NCBI GenBank assembly: GCA_958428235.1
Contig: CAUAFG010000005.1
Span: 46,383 to 110,382, forward strand
DNA: 64,000 nucleotides
Reading direction: 5' to 3'
Source of the DNA: Faeciplasma sp900553675
Lineage (GTDB): Bacteria > Bacillota > Clostridia > Oscillospirales > Ruminococcaceae
In this document: positions 24,871-34,009 of the stretch, piece after piece
How the letters are laid out: every line of letters starts with the position of its first letter
How positions within the stretch are numbered: the first letter of the stretch is position 1
The notes under the pieces: generated by a model
What the model was told of the DNA's origin: nothing
Database searches by the model: none
What the model saw: only the letters and a program-made list of their open reading frames with translations
Made by a program: the position numbers and the translations under genes

Positions 24871-26505
24871 ATGAAGAACATTAATCTCAAAAAAGCATTT
24901 TCCGCGATTATCTGCGCAGCTATGGCGGCGTCTATGCTCTGCGGCTGCGGCAATGAATCGGGCAAAGGAAAGAAAAACGCAGAACCGATAGTAACGGTTA
25001 ACGCCGTACCCGAGGCAGCAGATCTGGGTCTTGACGACCTTGCAAAGCTCACCTCAACTCAGGAGCTAAGCTACTCAATAACCTCGTCGCTGGCGAAAAG
25101 CAACAAGACCATAGGCGACTGCAACCCCATATCCTCAAATCTGTTCTTTGCCGACCCCACCTCGGTTGAGTACAACGGCAGACTTTACGTTTACGGCACC
25201 TGCGACACCGAGCAGTTCATAAAGAACGGCAGAAAGGGCGACAACGGCTACGGCGGCATAGACTCGCTCTCCTGCTTCTCCACCGACGATATGGTAAACT
25301 GGACATATCACGGCGACATAAAGGTTAACTACCTCTGCTCATGGGCGGGAGTATCATGGGCACCGTCTATAGTATCGCGTCCCACCGAAAGCGGGGAGAC
25401 CGAGTTCTTCCTATACTTCACCCTTGGCGGCGGCGGAATAGGCGTTATCAAGGCTAATTCGCCTTTGGGACCGTGGACAGATCCGCTCGGACATCCCCTC
25501 ATCAGCGGCGACACTGCCGAGCTTAAAGACGACCCCATCTGTTGGGTATTCGACCCCGGAGTTGTAATAGATGACAACGGCGTGGGCTGGATAGCCTTTG
25601 GCGGCGGCGACCCTCAGCAGGAGGGCGAAACCGGCATGAACACCCGCAACTGCCGCATTGCAAGGCTTGGCGAGGATATGGTGTCTCTCGACTCCAAGAT
25701 AGCCGTAATCGAAGCCCCCTACCACTTCGAGGCAAACGAGCTTAACTATATCGACGGCAAATTCTACTTAACCTACTGCTCCAACTGGAAGCCGCGCGAC
25801 GAGTGGTCTGATGAATACTCCCCCTACGAAAAGCCCCAGATGTGTACAATGTGCTACATGGTTTCGGACGATCCGCTTAAAACCGACTCTTGGGAGTACA
25901 AGGGCGAATACCTTATGAATCCCACCTATTACGGTCTTTCCTTCTCGAACAACCACACCCACTTGCAAGAGTTCGGCGGCAAGTATTATCTGTTCTACCA
26001 AAACGTCTCCCTGCTCGACAATATGCGTCTCGGAAATGCAAGCGGATATCGCAGCATTAACGTGGACGCACTGGAGGTCGACACCAAAAAGTCTGAATTC
26101 AAGATGGGCACCATGACCTCAAAGGGCGTGGAGCAGCTTAAGAAATTAGACCCGTTTAAGACCAATGAGGGCGAAACTGCAAACGTCACCGCCGGAATCG
26201 AATATAAAAAGGTTTCGGGAAGTATGTCGGCAATCGGCACCGACGGCAGCTGGACTGTTGTCTGCGGCGCGGACTTCGGCAAGGATGGCGCAAAGCTCTT
26301 TGCGGCGCGTGTTATGGGCGAAGGCATAATTGAAATCAGGCTGGACGATAAGGATTCCGCCCCCGTGGGAGCAATTCAGTTCAGCTCCGCAGAGGATTAC
26401 CAGACCGTCTACTGCGAGCTGAATGAGGCTATCACCGGCGAGCATGATGTGTATTTCGTGTTCGGCGGCAACGAGAGCCATCTTGATCAGTGGCAGTTCA
26501 AATAA
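24871..26505 (+). CDS. GH43 glycosidase with C-terminal CBM6-like domain, lipoprotein
   Basis: The 544-residue protein has a lipobox LCGC (Cys about 27). The catalytic propeller covers about residues 80-420 with FADPTSVEYNGRLYVYGT (general base Asp), CWVFDPGVVIDDNG (Asp) and HFEANELNYIDGKFYLTYC (acid Glu). The C-terminal 130 residues form a beta-sandwich ending HDVYFVFGG, typical of CBM6 xylan binding. Likely an arabinofuranosidase or xylosidase on arabinoxylan. Co-transcribed with the GH5 gene. Confidence 0.92.
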   Translation: MKNINLKKAFSAIICAAMAASMLCGCGNESGKGKKNAEPIVTVNAVPEAADLGLDDLAKLTSTQELSYSITSSLAKSNKTIGDCNPISSNLFFADPTSVEYNGRLYVYGTCDTEQFIKNGRKGDNGYGGIDSLSCFSTDDMVNWTYHGDIKVNYLCSWAGVSWAPSIVSRPTESGETEFFLYFTLGGGGIGVIKANSPLGPWTDPLGHPLISGDTAELKDDPICWVFDPGVVIDDNGVGWIAFGGGDPQQEGETGMNTRNCRIARLGEDMVSLDSKIAVIEAPYHFEANELNYIDGKFYLTYCSNWKPRDEWSDEYSPYEKPQMCTMCYMVSDDPLKTDSWEYKGEYLMNPTYYGLSFSNNHTHLQEFGGKYYLFYQNVSLLDNMRLGNASGYRSINVDALEVDTKKSEFKMGTMTSKGVEQLKKLDPFKTNEGETANVTAGIEYKKVSGSMSAIGTDGSWTVVCGADFGKDGAKLFAARVMGEGIIEIRLDDKDSAPVGAIQFSSAEDYQTVYCELNEAITGEHDVYFVFGGNESHLDQWQFK

Positions 26506-26522
26506 TTCAATATAGAACAAAG

Positions 26523-26554
26523 AAAAGCTCGGGCGGTTTGCCTGAGCTTTTTTG
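26523..26554. terminator. Terminator of the GH5-GH43 operon
   Basis: AAAAGCTCGGGC pairs with GCCTGAGCTTTT (one G-U/G-A mismatch) and T residues follow. It separates this operon from the convergent GNAT gene. Confidence 0.88.
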
Positions 26555-26568
26555 TTATATTATATCTT

Positions 26569-26988
26569 CTACAGCACCAACCCAACAAACGACCCCAGCA
26601 CTGCTCCGTCCGCCCCATATGCCGGCTGAATTGCAAAACCGTTCTTTCTCCAAAGCATATGCGAGGGTATGTTGGCGATATCGCAGTACGCACTGATTTG
26701 ATAAGCGCCGTCGCTTTTTGCAAGGCTTACAGCCTTTCTGACCATCCCGCTGGCAACACCCTTGCAGCGGTTTTGGGCTTCGGGGACATCTATTACATTG
26801 ATAAACCATTCGTATTCATCAACCGGAGCTAACATTTTTCTCTTAAACATCCACAAAAAACCTGTGATTTCATCGCCCTCAATAGCCACTATCAGCACTC
26901 CGCCGTCGCGGATGACAGCTTTTGTATGAGGATATTCAGCCAATATCTCAGCCTTTTGGCTTTCCGTGCCTATCTTAATTTCAATCAT
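26569..26988 (-). CDS. GNAT family N-acetyltransferase
   Basis: The 139-residue protein shows the GNAT acetyl-CoA motif A as EAQNRCKGVASGMVRKAV (a variant of RGxGxG/A) and the typical C-terminal ANIPSHMLWRKNGF. The substrate is unknown. AGGATGATG lies before the ATG. It is followed, 24 bases upstream in transcription order, by the spermidine-synthase-like gene. Confidence 0.85.
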   Translation of the reverse strand: MIEIKIGTESQKAEILAEYPHTKAVIRDGGVLIVAIEGDEITGFLWMFKRKMLAPVDEYEWFINVIDVPEAQNRCKGVASGMVRKAVSLAKSDGAYQISAYCDIANIPSHMLWRKNGFAIQPAYGADGAVLGSFVGLVL

Positions 26989-27011
26989 GAATCATCATCC
27001 TAAGCTACAGC

Positions 27012-28610
27012 TTAAAACTCGCCGCTTACAAGCATCTCGTAAAGCTCCTTTATCCCTTTGCCCTTGATTGAGCCTTTGAGATACTCCAGCTCCTCGTTTA
27101 TCATCTCGTCTAAAACCCTCATGCTTAAAAGCTCAACAGGGGCTTTGTCGTCTGTCAGGATGAGGTCGGTTTTTTCCACCTTTTCAAGCGAATCCGAAAT
27201 ATCCCTCATAAAGTGATACAGCTCGTTGTCCTCGATAGTTCCAAGCTTGGCTTCAAGCTGCTCGTGAACGTCGTAGCTATCCGAGCAGAAAAGCTCTAAA
27301 TTCGAGCTTGCATGAACCGAGTAAACGCTGTCAAAGACGTTTGTTACTGTTCCACAGAGCCAGTCGTTGATGGTTTTGCCGCTGTCGCTCTCGCTGAACA
27401 TATTCATGTTGATGGCAACCGCCCCGCCAGGCTTAAGGTGCTTTTTAACCTCTTTAAAGAACTCAATGCTGGACATCTGAAAGGGTATGGTAATGTCCTG
27501 ATATGCGTCCACCATGATAGCGTCGTACATCTTGTCGGTGGAGGCGATATACGCCCTGCCGTCCTGCGCGTAGGTGTTCACGCATTCGGGGAGGTCGAAA
27601 TACTCGTGCGAAAGCTCGATGATCTTGCCGTCGATCTCCACGCCGTCGATATCGCTTATCCCGAAGTAATACTCGCACTGGGTGGCAAACGTGCCGGTTC
27701 CCAGTCCTAAAATCAGGACGGAAATTTCGGGATTTTCCCCTGCCCCTGCCATTATCGGCGCGGCAAGGTCGTAGTCAAAGAACATCTTTGAAAGCCCTGG
27801 AGTCTTGCGCTTTATCGACTGCACTCCGAAAAGCACGTTTGTGGAAAAAATCAGCTCACGCGGGGTATCCTCCACCCTTAGGTAGTTGTAGATGGATTCG
27901 CCCTCGTAGACGATATTATCCGCCCAAAAGGCCGTTCCTATATTCGTCGAGAAAACGCCCGCCGCCAGAGCAACACAGGCTATGCCCGAAGCCTTGACGC
28001 GATTCTTTTTGCGAAAAAAGAAGTAGACAATGCAGACGATATATAATATGCTTGCAAATATTACAAAAGTCATCGAGGTTCCGACATACGGAATCGTTAC
28101 AAAGGTGGGCAAAAATGTTCCTATAATGCTTCCCACAGTGTTGCAGGCTTCAATGATACCGCAGGTTCTGCCGTTTTCTTCAAGACTTGTTACGGCGTAT
28201 TTTACAAGGTTCGGCGTTACCATTCCCAAAACCATCAGCGGGAACACAAACACCAGTATGCAGCTTACAAACGCCGCGACAACAAGATATCCCGTCTTAA
28301 CAAACAGTGCAAGCACCAAAGCCGTCCCCGCGATTATAAACTTTCCCACCAGCGGTATCAGCATTGTCCATGTGGCGGCGGCGAATATCCAGCCGAAAAG
28401 ACGGTCGGGGGTTTTGTATTTGTCCGCCATACGCCCGCCGACAACGTTGCCCAAAGCCATAGCTATCATTATTGTGCCGATGATGATAGTCCACACTATC
28501 TGCGAGGACGAAAAGTAGGGCGCCATCAGCCTCGAAGTTCCCAGCTCGATAGCCATAACCGAAAGTCCGGATATAAAGCCTGTAAAATAAAACAGCCATT
28601 TGCGTTTCAT
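27012..28610 (-). CDS. Membrane-embedded spermidine-synthase-like protein
   Basis: The 532-residue protein has an N-terminal half with about seven membrane helices (to about residue 215) and a C-terminal Rossmann methyltransferase-like polyamine synthase domain: SVLILGLGTGTFATQ (nucleotide loop), DGVEIDGKII and IMVDAYQDI. These fit the fused MFS/spermidine-synthase family. The usual catalytic Asp of spermidine synthase appears as MVDAYQD. Enzymatic activity is uncertain for this family; aminopropyl or other small-group transfer at the membrane is possible. AAAGGAATC precedes the start. Confidence 0.88.
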   Translation of the reverse strand: MKRKWLFYFTGFISGLSVMAIELGTSRLMAPYFSSSQIVWTIIIGTIMIAMALGNVVGGRMADKYKTPDRLFGWIFAAATWTMLIPLVGKFIIAGTALVLALFVKTGYLVVAAFVSCILVFVFPLMVLGMVTPNLVKYAVTSLEENGRTCGIIEACNTVGSIIGTFLPTFVTIPYVGTSMTFVIFASILYIVCIVYFFFRKKNRVKASGIACVALAAGVFSTNIGTAFWADNIVYEGESIYNYLRVEDTPRELIFSTNVLFGVQSIKRKTPGLSKMFFDYDLAAPIMAGAGENPEISVLILGLGTGTFATQCEYYFGISDIDGVEIDGKIIELSHEYFDLPECVNTYAQDGRAYIASTDKMYDAIMVDAYQDITIPFQMSSIEFFKEVKKHLKPGGAVAINMNMFSESDSGKTINDWLCGTVTNVFDSVYSVHASSNLELFCSDSYDVHEQLEAKLGTIEDNELYHFMRDISDSLEKVEKTDLILTDDKAPVELLSMRVLDEMINEELEYLKGSIKGKGIKELYEMLVSGEF

Positions 28611-28648
28611 TGTTTAAGTGATTCCTTTCGCTGCGATATCAGAATTTA

Positions 28649-29218
28649 TCAATCGTTGGGGTCGATCGCCTTGCGGTATGCCCAAAGATACTGTCCGCCC
28701 GAGCCTGCGGTCAAAATTGCCGCAATCCAGACAAGCACAGCGTCGATAACATAAGCAACCTCCGGAGATATCGGCACACCCACCGCCATGATTCCGTGGA
28801 TAAGCAGAGTTATGATTATCTCAACCATTGTAAACGCGGTTTTAACCTTGCCGAACCAGCCCGCCGCGATAACAACACCGTCTCCCGATTTAACAACCAA
28901 TCGCAAAGCCGAAACCATAAACTCGCGGAAGAGTATTATCATCACCGGAATAGAGCTTACCCAGCCCATGTCAACAAACACCAGCAGTGCCGCCATAACA
29001 AGCGCCTTGTCGGCAAGCGGGTCTAAAAACTTTCCAAAGTTGGTAACAAGATTATCCCGCCGCGCAATTTTGCCGTCGAGCATATCAGTATAAGAAGCGA
29101 TGGCAAAAACTGCAAGGGCAATAAGGATATTAAACCTTAAAAACTGCCACAGCGCAAAAAATACAAACACCGGTATCAGCGCAACTCTTACAATAGTTAG
29201 TTTGTTTGGTAGATTCAT
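28649..29218 (-). CDS. pgsA: CDP-diacylglycerol-glycerol-3-phosphate 3-phosphatidyltransferase
   Basis: PgsA makes phosphatidylglycerol phosphate from CDP-DAG at the membrane. The 189-residue protein carries the CDP-alcohol phosphotransferase motif: DMLDGKIAR, then FGKFLDPLADK (residues about 46-72), with all Asp ligands. About five or six membrane helices follow. The start at 29218 is preferred to the 24-bases-longer frame because AAAGGTGAGG lies upstream. It follows rimO closely. Confidence 0.93.
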   Translation of the reverse strand: MNLPNKLTIVRVALIPVFVFFALWQFLRFNILIALAVFAIASYTDMLDGKIARRDNLVTNFGKFLDPLADKALVMAALLVFVDMGWVSSIPVMIILFREFMVSALRLVVKSGDGVVIAAGWFGKVKTAFTMVEIIITLLIHGIMAVGVPISPEVAYVIDAVLVWIAAILTAGSGGQYLWAYRKAIDPND

Positions 29219-29242
29219 AGCTGTAACCTCACCTTTCGTCAA

Positions 29243-30577
29243 TCAACTGCCCTGCACTACTTCGCCAAGCAAATCGTAATCCATAGTGTCGGTTATCTTA
29301 ACATACACATAATCGCCGACAGAAACAGGGTCTTTTGTAGTAAAGAATATCTTTCCGTCGATTTCGGGAACCTCGCCCGCGCTTCTGCCATACCAGCACT
29401 CGGCGTAGCGGTCGAACCCCTCAACTACAGTTTCAAGCACCTTGCCAAGCTGCTCGGCGCACTTTTCATCGCTTATCAGCATCTGCTCCTGCATGATGAT
29501 GTCTGCACGGCGCTGCTTTTCCTCCTCGTCGATCTGGTCGGGCAATAACGCCGCGGGAGTGCCCTCCTCCTGCGAGTAGGCAAAGCAGCCAAGTCTGTCG
29601 AAGCGCATTTCCTTTACGAATCCGCACAGCTTTTCAAACTGTTCCTGCGTTTCACCTGGGAAGCCCGCTATAAGGGTGGTTCTAAGGATTATTCCTGGAA
29701 TCCTTTCGCGCAGCTTTGCAATAAGCTCGCGCAGATCAGCCTCACTCGAGCGGCGGTTCATTCTCTTTAAAACGGTGTCGTCGCAGTGCTGAATGGGGAT
29801 ATCCAAGTATTTAACGCACTTAGGCTCTCGCGTGATTACGTCAATTAGCTCGTCGGTGATTCTTTCGGGGTAGGAATAAAGGGTTCTTATCCACTTCAAG
29901 CCGTCGATTTTGCAAAGCTCTGTAAGCAGCTCGGGGAGCATTCCTTTTCCGTAGATATCCTCGCCGTAGCGAGTGGTGTCCTGCGCAACAAGGATTATCT
30001 CCTTAAAGCCGACCTTCGCCAGCCATTTTGCTTCGTCTATAATTCCCTCCATCTTCCGCGAGCGGTATTTGCCCCTGATGGACGGTATTGCGCAGTATGT
30101 ACAGCAGTTGCTGCATCCCTCGGCTATTTTAAGATATGCAAAGTTCTCGGTGGAAATTATCCTGCGAGAGTCTATTATCAGCGAATACTTGTCGCCGTAC
30201 ATTCCGATACTCTGCTCGCCGGCAAGCACCTTTTTGATGGTCTCGCCCAGAAACTCATTTGCGCCTATGCCTAAAACGGCGTCGACCTCCGGAATCTCCT
30301 TAAGAACCTCGTCGCGGTATCTCTCAGCCAAGCAGCCTGTAACTATTACCGCTTTCAGCCTGCCCTCCTGCTTTAAGGTGCAGAACTCTAAAATATTGTC
30401 AATAGCTTCCTGCTTGGCAGACTCGATAAAGCCGCAGGTGTTTATTATAACAACGTCTGCAAGCGCGGCGTCGGCTATTATCTCATAGCCCTCCTCGCGC
30501 AGATTGTAAAGCATATGCTCGGCGTCCACCTGATTTTTAGGACAGCCCAAGGAAACCATACCCACTCTTACTGCCAT
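29243..30577 (-). CDS. rimO: Ribosomal protein S12 methylthiotransferase
   Basis: RimO is a radical SAM enzyme with two Fe-S clusters that methylthiolates Asp of ribosomal protein S12. The 444-residue length is standard. N-terminal cluster Cys are in MVSLGCPKNQVDAE, INTCGF and VTGCLAERY. The radical SAM cluster is in CSNCCTYCAIP (CxxxCxxC). A C-terminal TRAM domain is present. It is in the order recA-recX-rimO-pgsA, common in Clostridia. Confidence 0.97.
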   Translation of the reverse strand: MAVRVGMVSLGCPKNQVDAEHMLYNLREEGYEIIADAALADVVIINTCGFIESAKQEAIDNILEFCTLKQEGRLKAVIVTGCLAERYRDEVLKEIPEVDAVLGIGANEFLGETIKKVLAGEQSIGMYGDKYSLIIDSRRIISTENFAYLKIAEGCSNCCTYCAIPSIRGKYRSRKMEGIIDEAKWLAKVGFKEIILVAQDTTRYGEDIYGKGMLPELLTELCKIDGLKWIRTLYSYPERITDELIDVITREPKCVKYLDIPIQHCDDTVLKRMNRRSSEADLRELIAKLRERIPGIILRTTLIAGFPGETQEQFEKLCGFVKEMRFDRLGCFAYSQEEGTPAALLPDQIDEEEKQRRADIIMQEQMLISDEKCAEQLGKVLETVVEGFDRYAECWYGRSAGEVPEIDGKIFFTTKDPVSVGDYVYVKITDTMDYDLLGEVVQGS

Positions 30578-30580
30578 ACC

Positions 30581-31216
30581 CTAAAAGTCCCCTTCTTCAA
30601 AATCTTCATAGTCGCCGTCTGAATACTCGCTTATGGCGGCGTTTATATCCGCAAATGAATATCCCAGACGCGCAAGGGCAGCTTTTACCTTTTTAACGCC
30701 CTTTTCGTCGGTGAGATATCTTGCGTATTTTTTGTCGATAAGCTCCAACAGCCGTTCAGAGCTGCCCTCGGAGTAATCCGCTAAAGCTTCTTCGATGATA
30801 TCTCGCGAAAGCCCCTTAAGGCGCATTTCCTCCCGCGCCTTAAAATAGCCGTATTTTTTTACGGTGCAGAGCTTTTCAGCGAGATATCGCGCGTACCGCC
30901 TGTCGTCAATGCAACCGATCTCGGCAAGGCGGTTTAAAACCTCATAGCAGATATCCTCGTCGTAGTTCTCGGCAAGCTTTTTAAAAAGCTCGGCATAGGA
31001 GTAATCGCGGTTGTCTAAAAGATACAGCGCGCGCTCCTTTGCGCGGCGGGTGTCGTTTGCGCGGACGATATCCTCAACCCCGCTCTGAGGGATGTCGATA
31101 TCCTTTTCAAGGTGATATTCCGCGGCGATATTCGAGTTTATGAAAATCGGTTCGCCGCTTTCAAAGCTGATTTTAAGGGTTTTGCCCCTAAACGGCTCTA
31201 TCGAAGTTATTTTCAT
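30581..31216 (-). CDS. recX: Regulatory protein RecX
   Basis: RecX binds the RecA filament and inhibits it. The 211-residue protein has three-helix repeats typical of RecX (RRAKERALYLLDNRDYSY, CIDDRRYARYLAEKL, RLGYSFADINAAI). It ends with an acidic tail (DGDYEDFEEGDF). It follows recA by 13 bases and is probably translated from the same mRNA. Confidence 0.95.
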   Translation of the reverse strand: MKITSIEPFRGKTLKISFESGEPIFINSNIAAEYHLEKDIDIPQSGVEDIVRANDTRRAKERALYLLDNRDYSYAELFKKLAENYDEDICYEVLNRLAEIGCIDDRRYARYLAEKLCTVKKYGYFKAREEMRLKGLSRDIIEEALADYSEGSSERLLELIDKKYARYLTDEKGVKKVKAALARLGYSFADINAAISEYSDGDYEDFEEGDF

Positions 31217-31229
31217 GATGATTTAAGCT

Positions 31230-32417
31230 TTACTCGGCAGGGGTGAACTCTTCAAAATTCTCATCGTCTGCCTCTACTACCACAGATGCCGCTGCCTTGC
31301 TTTCATCCGACTTGCTTGCCGCCGCCTGAGAAGCCTCGTTCAGCGCGGCTTCCTTTTTGTTCTTTCTGGAAGCCATAACAAGCGCATTTTTGCGCTCCAT
31401 TATAGCCGCCTCAATCTCGGAAAGCATATCGGGGTGCTCTTTAAGGAAGGTCATGGTGTTTTCTCTGCCCTGACCTATCTTGTTGCCGTCGTAGCTGAAC
31501 CATGCGCCTGCCTTGTGGATAACGTCAAGCTCGGTTGCAATGTCCACAACCTCGCCCAGTCGCGAGATTCCCTTGCCGTAAAGAATGTCGAACTCCGCTT
31601 CCTTAAACGGCGGCGCGACCTTGTTTTTAACAACCTTGCACCTTGTTCTGTTGCCTATAACCTCGGCACCGTTTTTAATAGCTTCGCCCTTTCTTACCTC
31701 GATTCTCACCGACGAATAGAACTTAAGCGCTCTGCCGCCGGGGGTGGTTTCGGGGTTGCCGTATATAACGCCTATCTTCTCTCTTACCTGATTGATAAAT
31801 ATGGCAACGCAGTTGGATTTTGATATAACGCTTGTAAGCTTCCTCATCGCCTGAGACATCAGCCTTGCAAGCTGTCCAACGTGGTTGTCGCCCATCTCGC
31901 CGTCGATTTCGGCTTTTGTTACCATAGCGGCTACAGAGTCTAAAACTATAACATCAATAGCTCCCGAGCGCACCAGAGCCTCGGCGATTTCGAGCGCCTG
32001 CTCGCCTGAATCAGGCTGAGAGACCAGCATGGAATCAATGTCAACTCCGAGCTGCGAAGCATAAACAGGGTCGAGCGCGTGTTCAACGTCGATAAAAGCA
32101 ACCTCTCCGCCTCGCTTTTGCGCCTCTGCCACGATGTGCAAAGCAACCGTTGTCTTACCGGAGGATTCGGGACCGTAGATTTCAACTATTCTTCCCCTCG
32201 GAACTCCGCCTATTCCCAAAGCCATATCAAGGGTCATCGAGCCTGTGGGGATGGATTCAACGTTCATGGTGGTGTTCTGACCCAGACGCATTACCGCGCC
32301 TGCGCCGTAAGCCTTTTCTATCTGCGCTATGGCTGTTTCTATCGCCTTAAGCTTTTCCTCCTTGGTGGTGGGCATTTCGGGTGCGGTTTTCTTTTCCGCG
32401 GTTTTCTTCATTGCCAT
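31230..32417 (-). CDS. recA: Recombinase A
   Basis: RecA forms filaments on single-stranded DNA, promotes strand exchange and activates SOS. The 395-residue protein has the Walker A GPESSGKTT (near residue 78), Walker B VIVLDSVAAM, the L1 region and the L2 GGRALKFYSSVR. The C-terminal tail is Ala/Ser-rich and acidic, ending FEEFTPAE, longer than in E. coli. TAGGAGGAA lies before the ATG. A LexA-like operator lies in the promoter region (32460-32473). Confidence 0.98.
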   Translation of the reverse strand: MAMKKTAEKKTAPEMPTTKEEKLKAIETAIAQIEKAYGAGAVMRLGQNTTMNVESIPTGSMTLDMALGIGGVPRGRIVEIYGPESSGKTTVALHIVAEAQKRGGEVAFIDVEHALDPVYASQLGVDIDSMLVSQPDSGEQALEIAEALVRSGAIDVIVLDSVAAMVTKAEIDGEMGDNHVGQLARLMSQAMRKLTSVISKSNCVAIFINQVREKIGVIYGNPETTPGGRALKFYSSVRIEVRKGEAIKNGAEVIGNRTRCKVVKNKVAPPFKEAEFDILYGKGISRLGEVVDIATELDVIHKAGAWFSYDGNKIGQGRENTMTFLKEHPDMLSEIEAAIMERKNALVMASRKNKKEAALNEASQAAASKSDESKAAASVVVEADDENFEEFTPAE

Positions 32418-32456
32418 GTGATGTTCCTCCTATATAAAATGGTTTTTTACAAGATT

Positions 32457-32485
32457 AATATAACATATTTTCGCGGGTTTGTACA
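32457..32485 (-). promoter_or_regulatory. recA: recA promoter with LexA-like operator
   Basis: On the minus strand a -10 box TATATT (32462-32457) and a weak -35 TGTACA (32485-32480) are 17 bases apart. Between and across them lies CGAAAATATGTTAT (32473-32460), which matches 11 of 14 bases of the Gram-positive LexA/DinR box CGAACATATGTTCG. Binding there would block the promoter, as expected for SOS control of recA. Confidence 0.55.
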
Positions 32486-32516
32486 GCGATTTGAGTCCGA
32501 TTTTTTACCCTCTTGG

Positions 32517-33146
32517 CTATTTCTGTCCTGATTTTATCCCCGACCAATCAATTTTTCTGTCCTTGAAATAATATATCCTGTCATGCTCGCCTATTTCGCG
32601 GACAACCCTGCACGGCAAGCCATATGCAACAACATTTGCGGGGATATCCTTAGTTACAAGGCTTCCCGCTCCGATAACGGTATTGTCTCCGATGGAAACG
32701 CCGGGAAGTATGCATACATTTGCCCCTATCCAGCAGTTTTTGCCGATGTGCACAGGAATGTTGTACTGATACTGAACCTTCTCCCTCAGCTCTGGCAATA
32801 TCGGGTGACCTGCCGTGTCAATGGTGACATTCGGACCTATCATGGTGCAGTCGCCTATATAGATATGCGTGTCGTCTACAAGAGTAAGGTTAGAGTTTGC
32901 GTACACATTTTTACCCAGATGAACGAAATGCCCGCCCCAGTTTGCCCGCAGCGGCGGCTCGATGTAGCTGCCCTCGCCGAACTCTGCAAACATCTTGTTC
33001 AGCAGCTCAAGCCGTTTTTCCAGCTCTGATGGTCTTGTATTATTGTAGTCATAAAGCATATCAAGGCACTTTATCTGCTCGGAAAGGATATTCTCGTCGG
33101 AGCAGTTGTAAAGCGACCCGCTGTGAAGACTTTCAATTGTAGTCAT
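32517..33146 (-). CDS. Maltose/galactoside O-acetyltransferase-like (left-handed beta-helix)
   Basis: The 209-residue protein has an N-terminal helical extension and hexapeptide repeats from about residue 75, with YIGDCTMIGPNVTIDTAGH (catalytic His) and CWIGANVCILPGVSIGDN. It acetylates a sugar hydroxyl using acetyl-CoA; the acceptor is unknown. The start at 33146 follows GGTGA; a longer start (33155) is possible. It is followed by recA in the same direction. Confidence 0.9.
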   Translation of the reverse strand: MTTIESLHSGSLYNCSDENILSEQIKCLDMLYDYNNTRPSELEKRLELLNKMFAEFGEGSYIEPPLRANWGGHFVHLGKNVYANSNLTLVDDTHIYIGDCTMIGPNVTIDTAGHPILPELREKVQYQYNIPVHIGKNCWIGANVCILPGVSIGDNTVIGAGSLVTKDIPANVVAYGLPCRVVREIGEHDRIYYFKDRKIDWSGIKSGQK

Positions 33147-33160
33147 ATCAATCACCTATA

Positions 33161-34009
33161 TCAATATTTTTTCGCGTATACAATCCTGTCTTTGCCGGCA
33201 AAATCTTTTATCACCGATATATCGCAATAGCCGCAGTCTTTAAGGATATCGCAAACGCTTTCCGCCTGCGTGCTGCCTATTTCAAAGACTATATATCCAC
33301 CAACCCGAAGTGAATCCCGCCATATCTTAGGAATAACACGATAGTACTTTAAGCCGTCATCCTCTCCGTACAGGGCGGATTCAGGCTCATAGGAGACCTC
33401 TTTTTGCAGCATAGACATATCCTCACCGGTCAGGTAAGGCGGGTTGCAGGTTATCATATCAAAACCGGAAAACTGCTCTGCGCTGCTTTCGTCCAGAACA
33501 TCCAGCCTGCATGGCTTAACCTTGTTTCCGTGATTTGTGATATTGGCTACAAGATAGCCATAAGCCTCTTCATACAGCTCGGCGGCGCAAATCTGCGCGT
33601 CTTTAAGATGATACGAAAGCACAACAGGTATGCAGCCCGTACCGGAGCAAAGGTCTAAAATTTTAGGCTGTTTTACTTCTTTCAGAAGATCTAATGCGGC
33701 GTCCACAAGCGTTTCGGTGTCCTGTCGGGGGATAAGCACGCCCTTGCCTACCTTGAAACCAAGTCCGTAAAACTCCCACTCGCCGATGATATACTGCAAG
33801 GGCTCTCCCGAAATCCGACGGGATATCATGCTTTCAAGGCGTGCGCTCTCTTCGTAAGAAAGCACGCGATCAAGCCTTCCCATCAGGATATCCATTCCGA
33901 AATTCCTGCCGAAAAGCTCTTCAAATATCACCCTTGCCTCAAATTCGGGCGACTCTATCCCGCTCTGCGCAAGCCTTGTTTTAGTCTGCGCAAAGGCTTT
34001 TGTTACCAT
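33161..34009 (-). CDS. prmC: Release factor glutamine methyltransferase
   Basis: PrmC methylates the GGQ Gln of release factors. The 282-residue protein has the AdoMet loop ILDLCSGTGCIPVVLSY near residue 118 and the active-site NPPY in MITCNPPYLTG near residue 185. The N-terminal helical domain is normal (GEPLQYIIGEWEF). The start overlaps the end of the DUF1385 gene by seven bases, with AGAAGGACAG as its site. Confidence 0.96.
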   Translation of the reverse strand: MVTKAFAQTKTRLAQSGIESPEFEARVIFEELFGRNFGMDILMGRLDRVLSYEESARLESMISRRISGEPLQYIIGEWEFYGLGFKVGKGVLIPRQDTETLVDAALDLLKEVKQPKILDLCSGTGCIPVVLSYHLKDAQICAAELYEEAYGYLVANITNHGNKVKPCRLDVLDESSAEQFSGFDMITCNPPYLTGEDMSMLQKEVSYEPESALYGEDDGLKYYRVIPKIWRDSLRVGGYIVFEIGSTQAESVCDILKDCGYCDISVIKDFAGKDRIVYAKKY

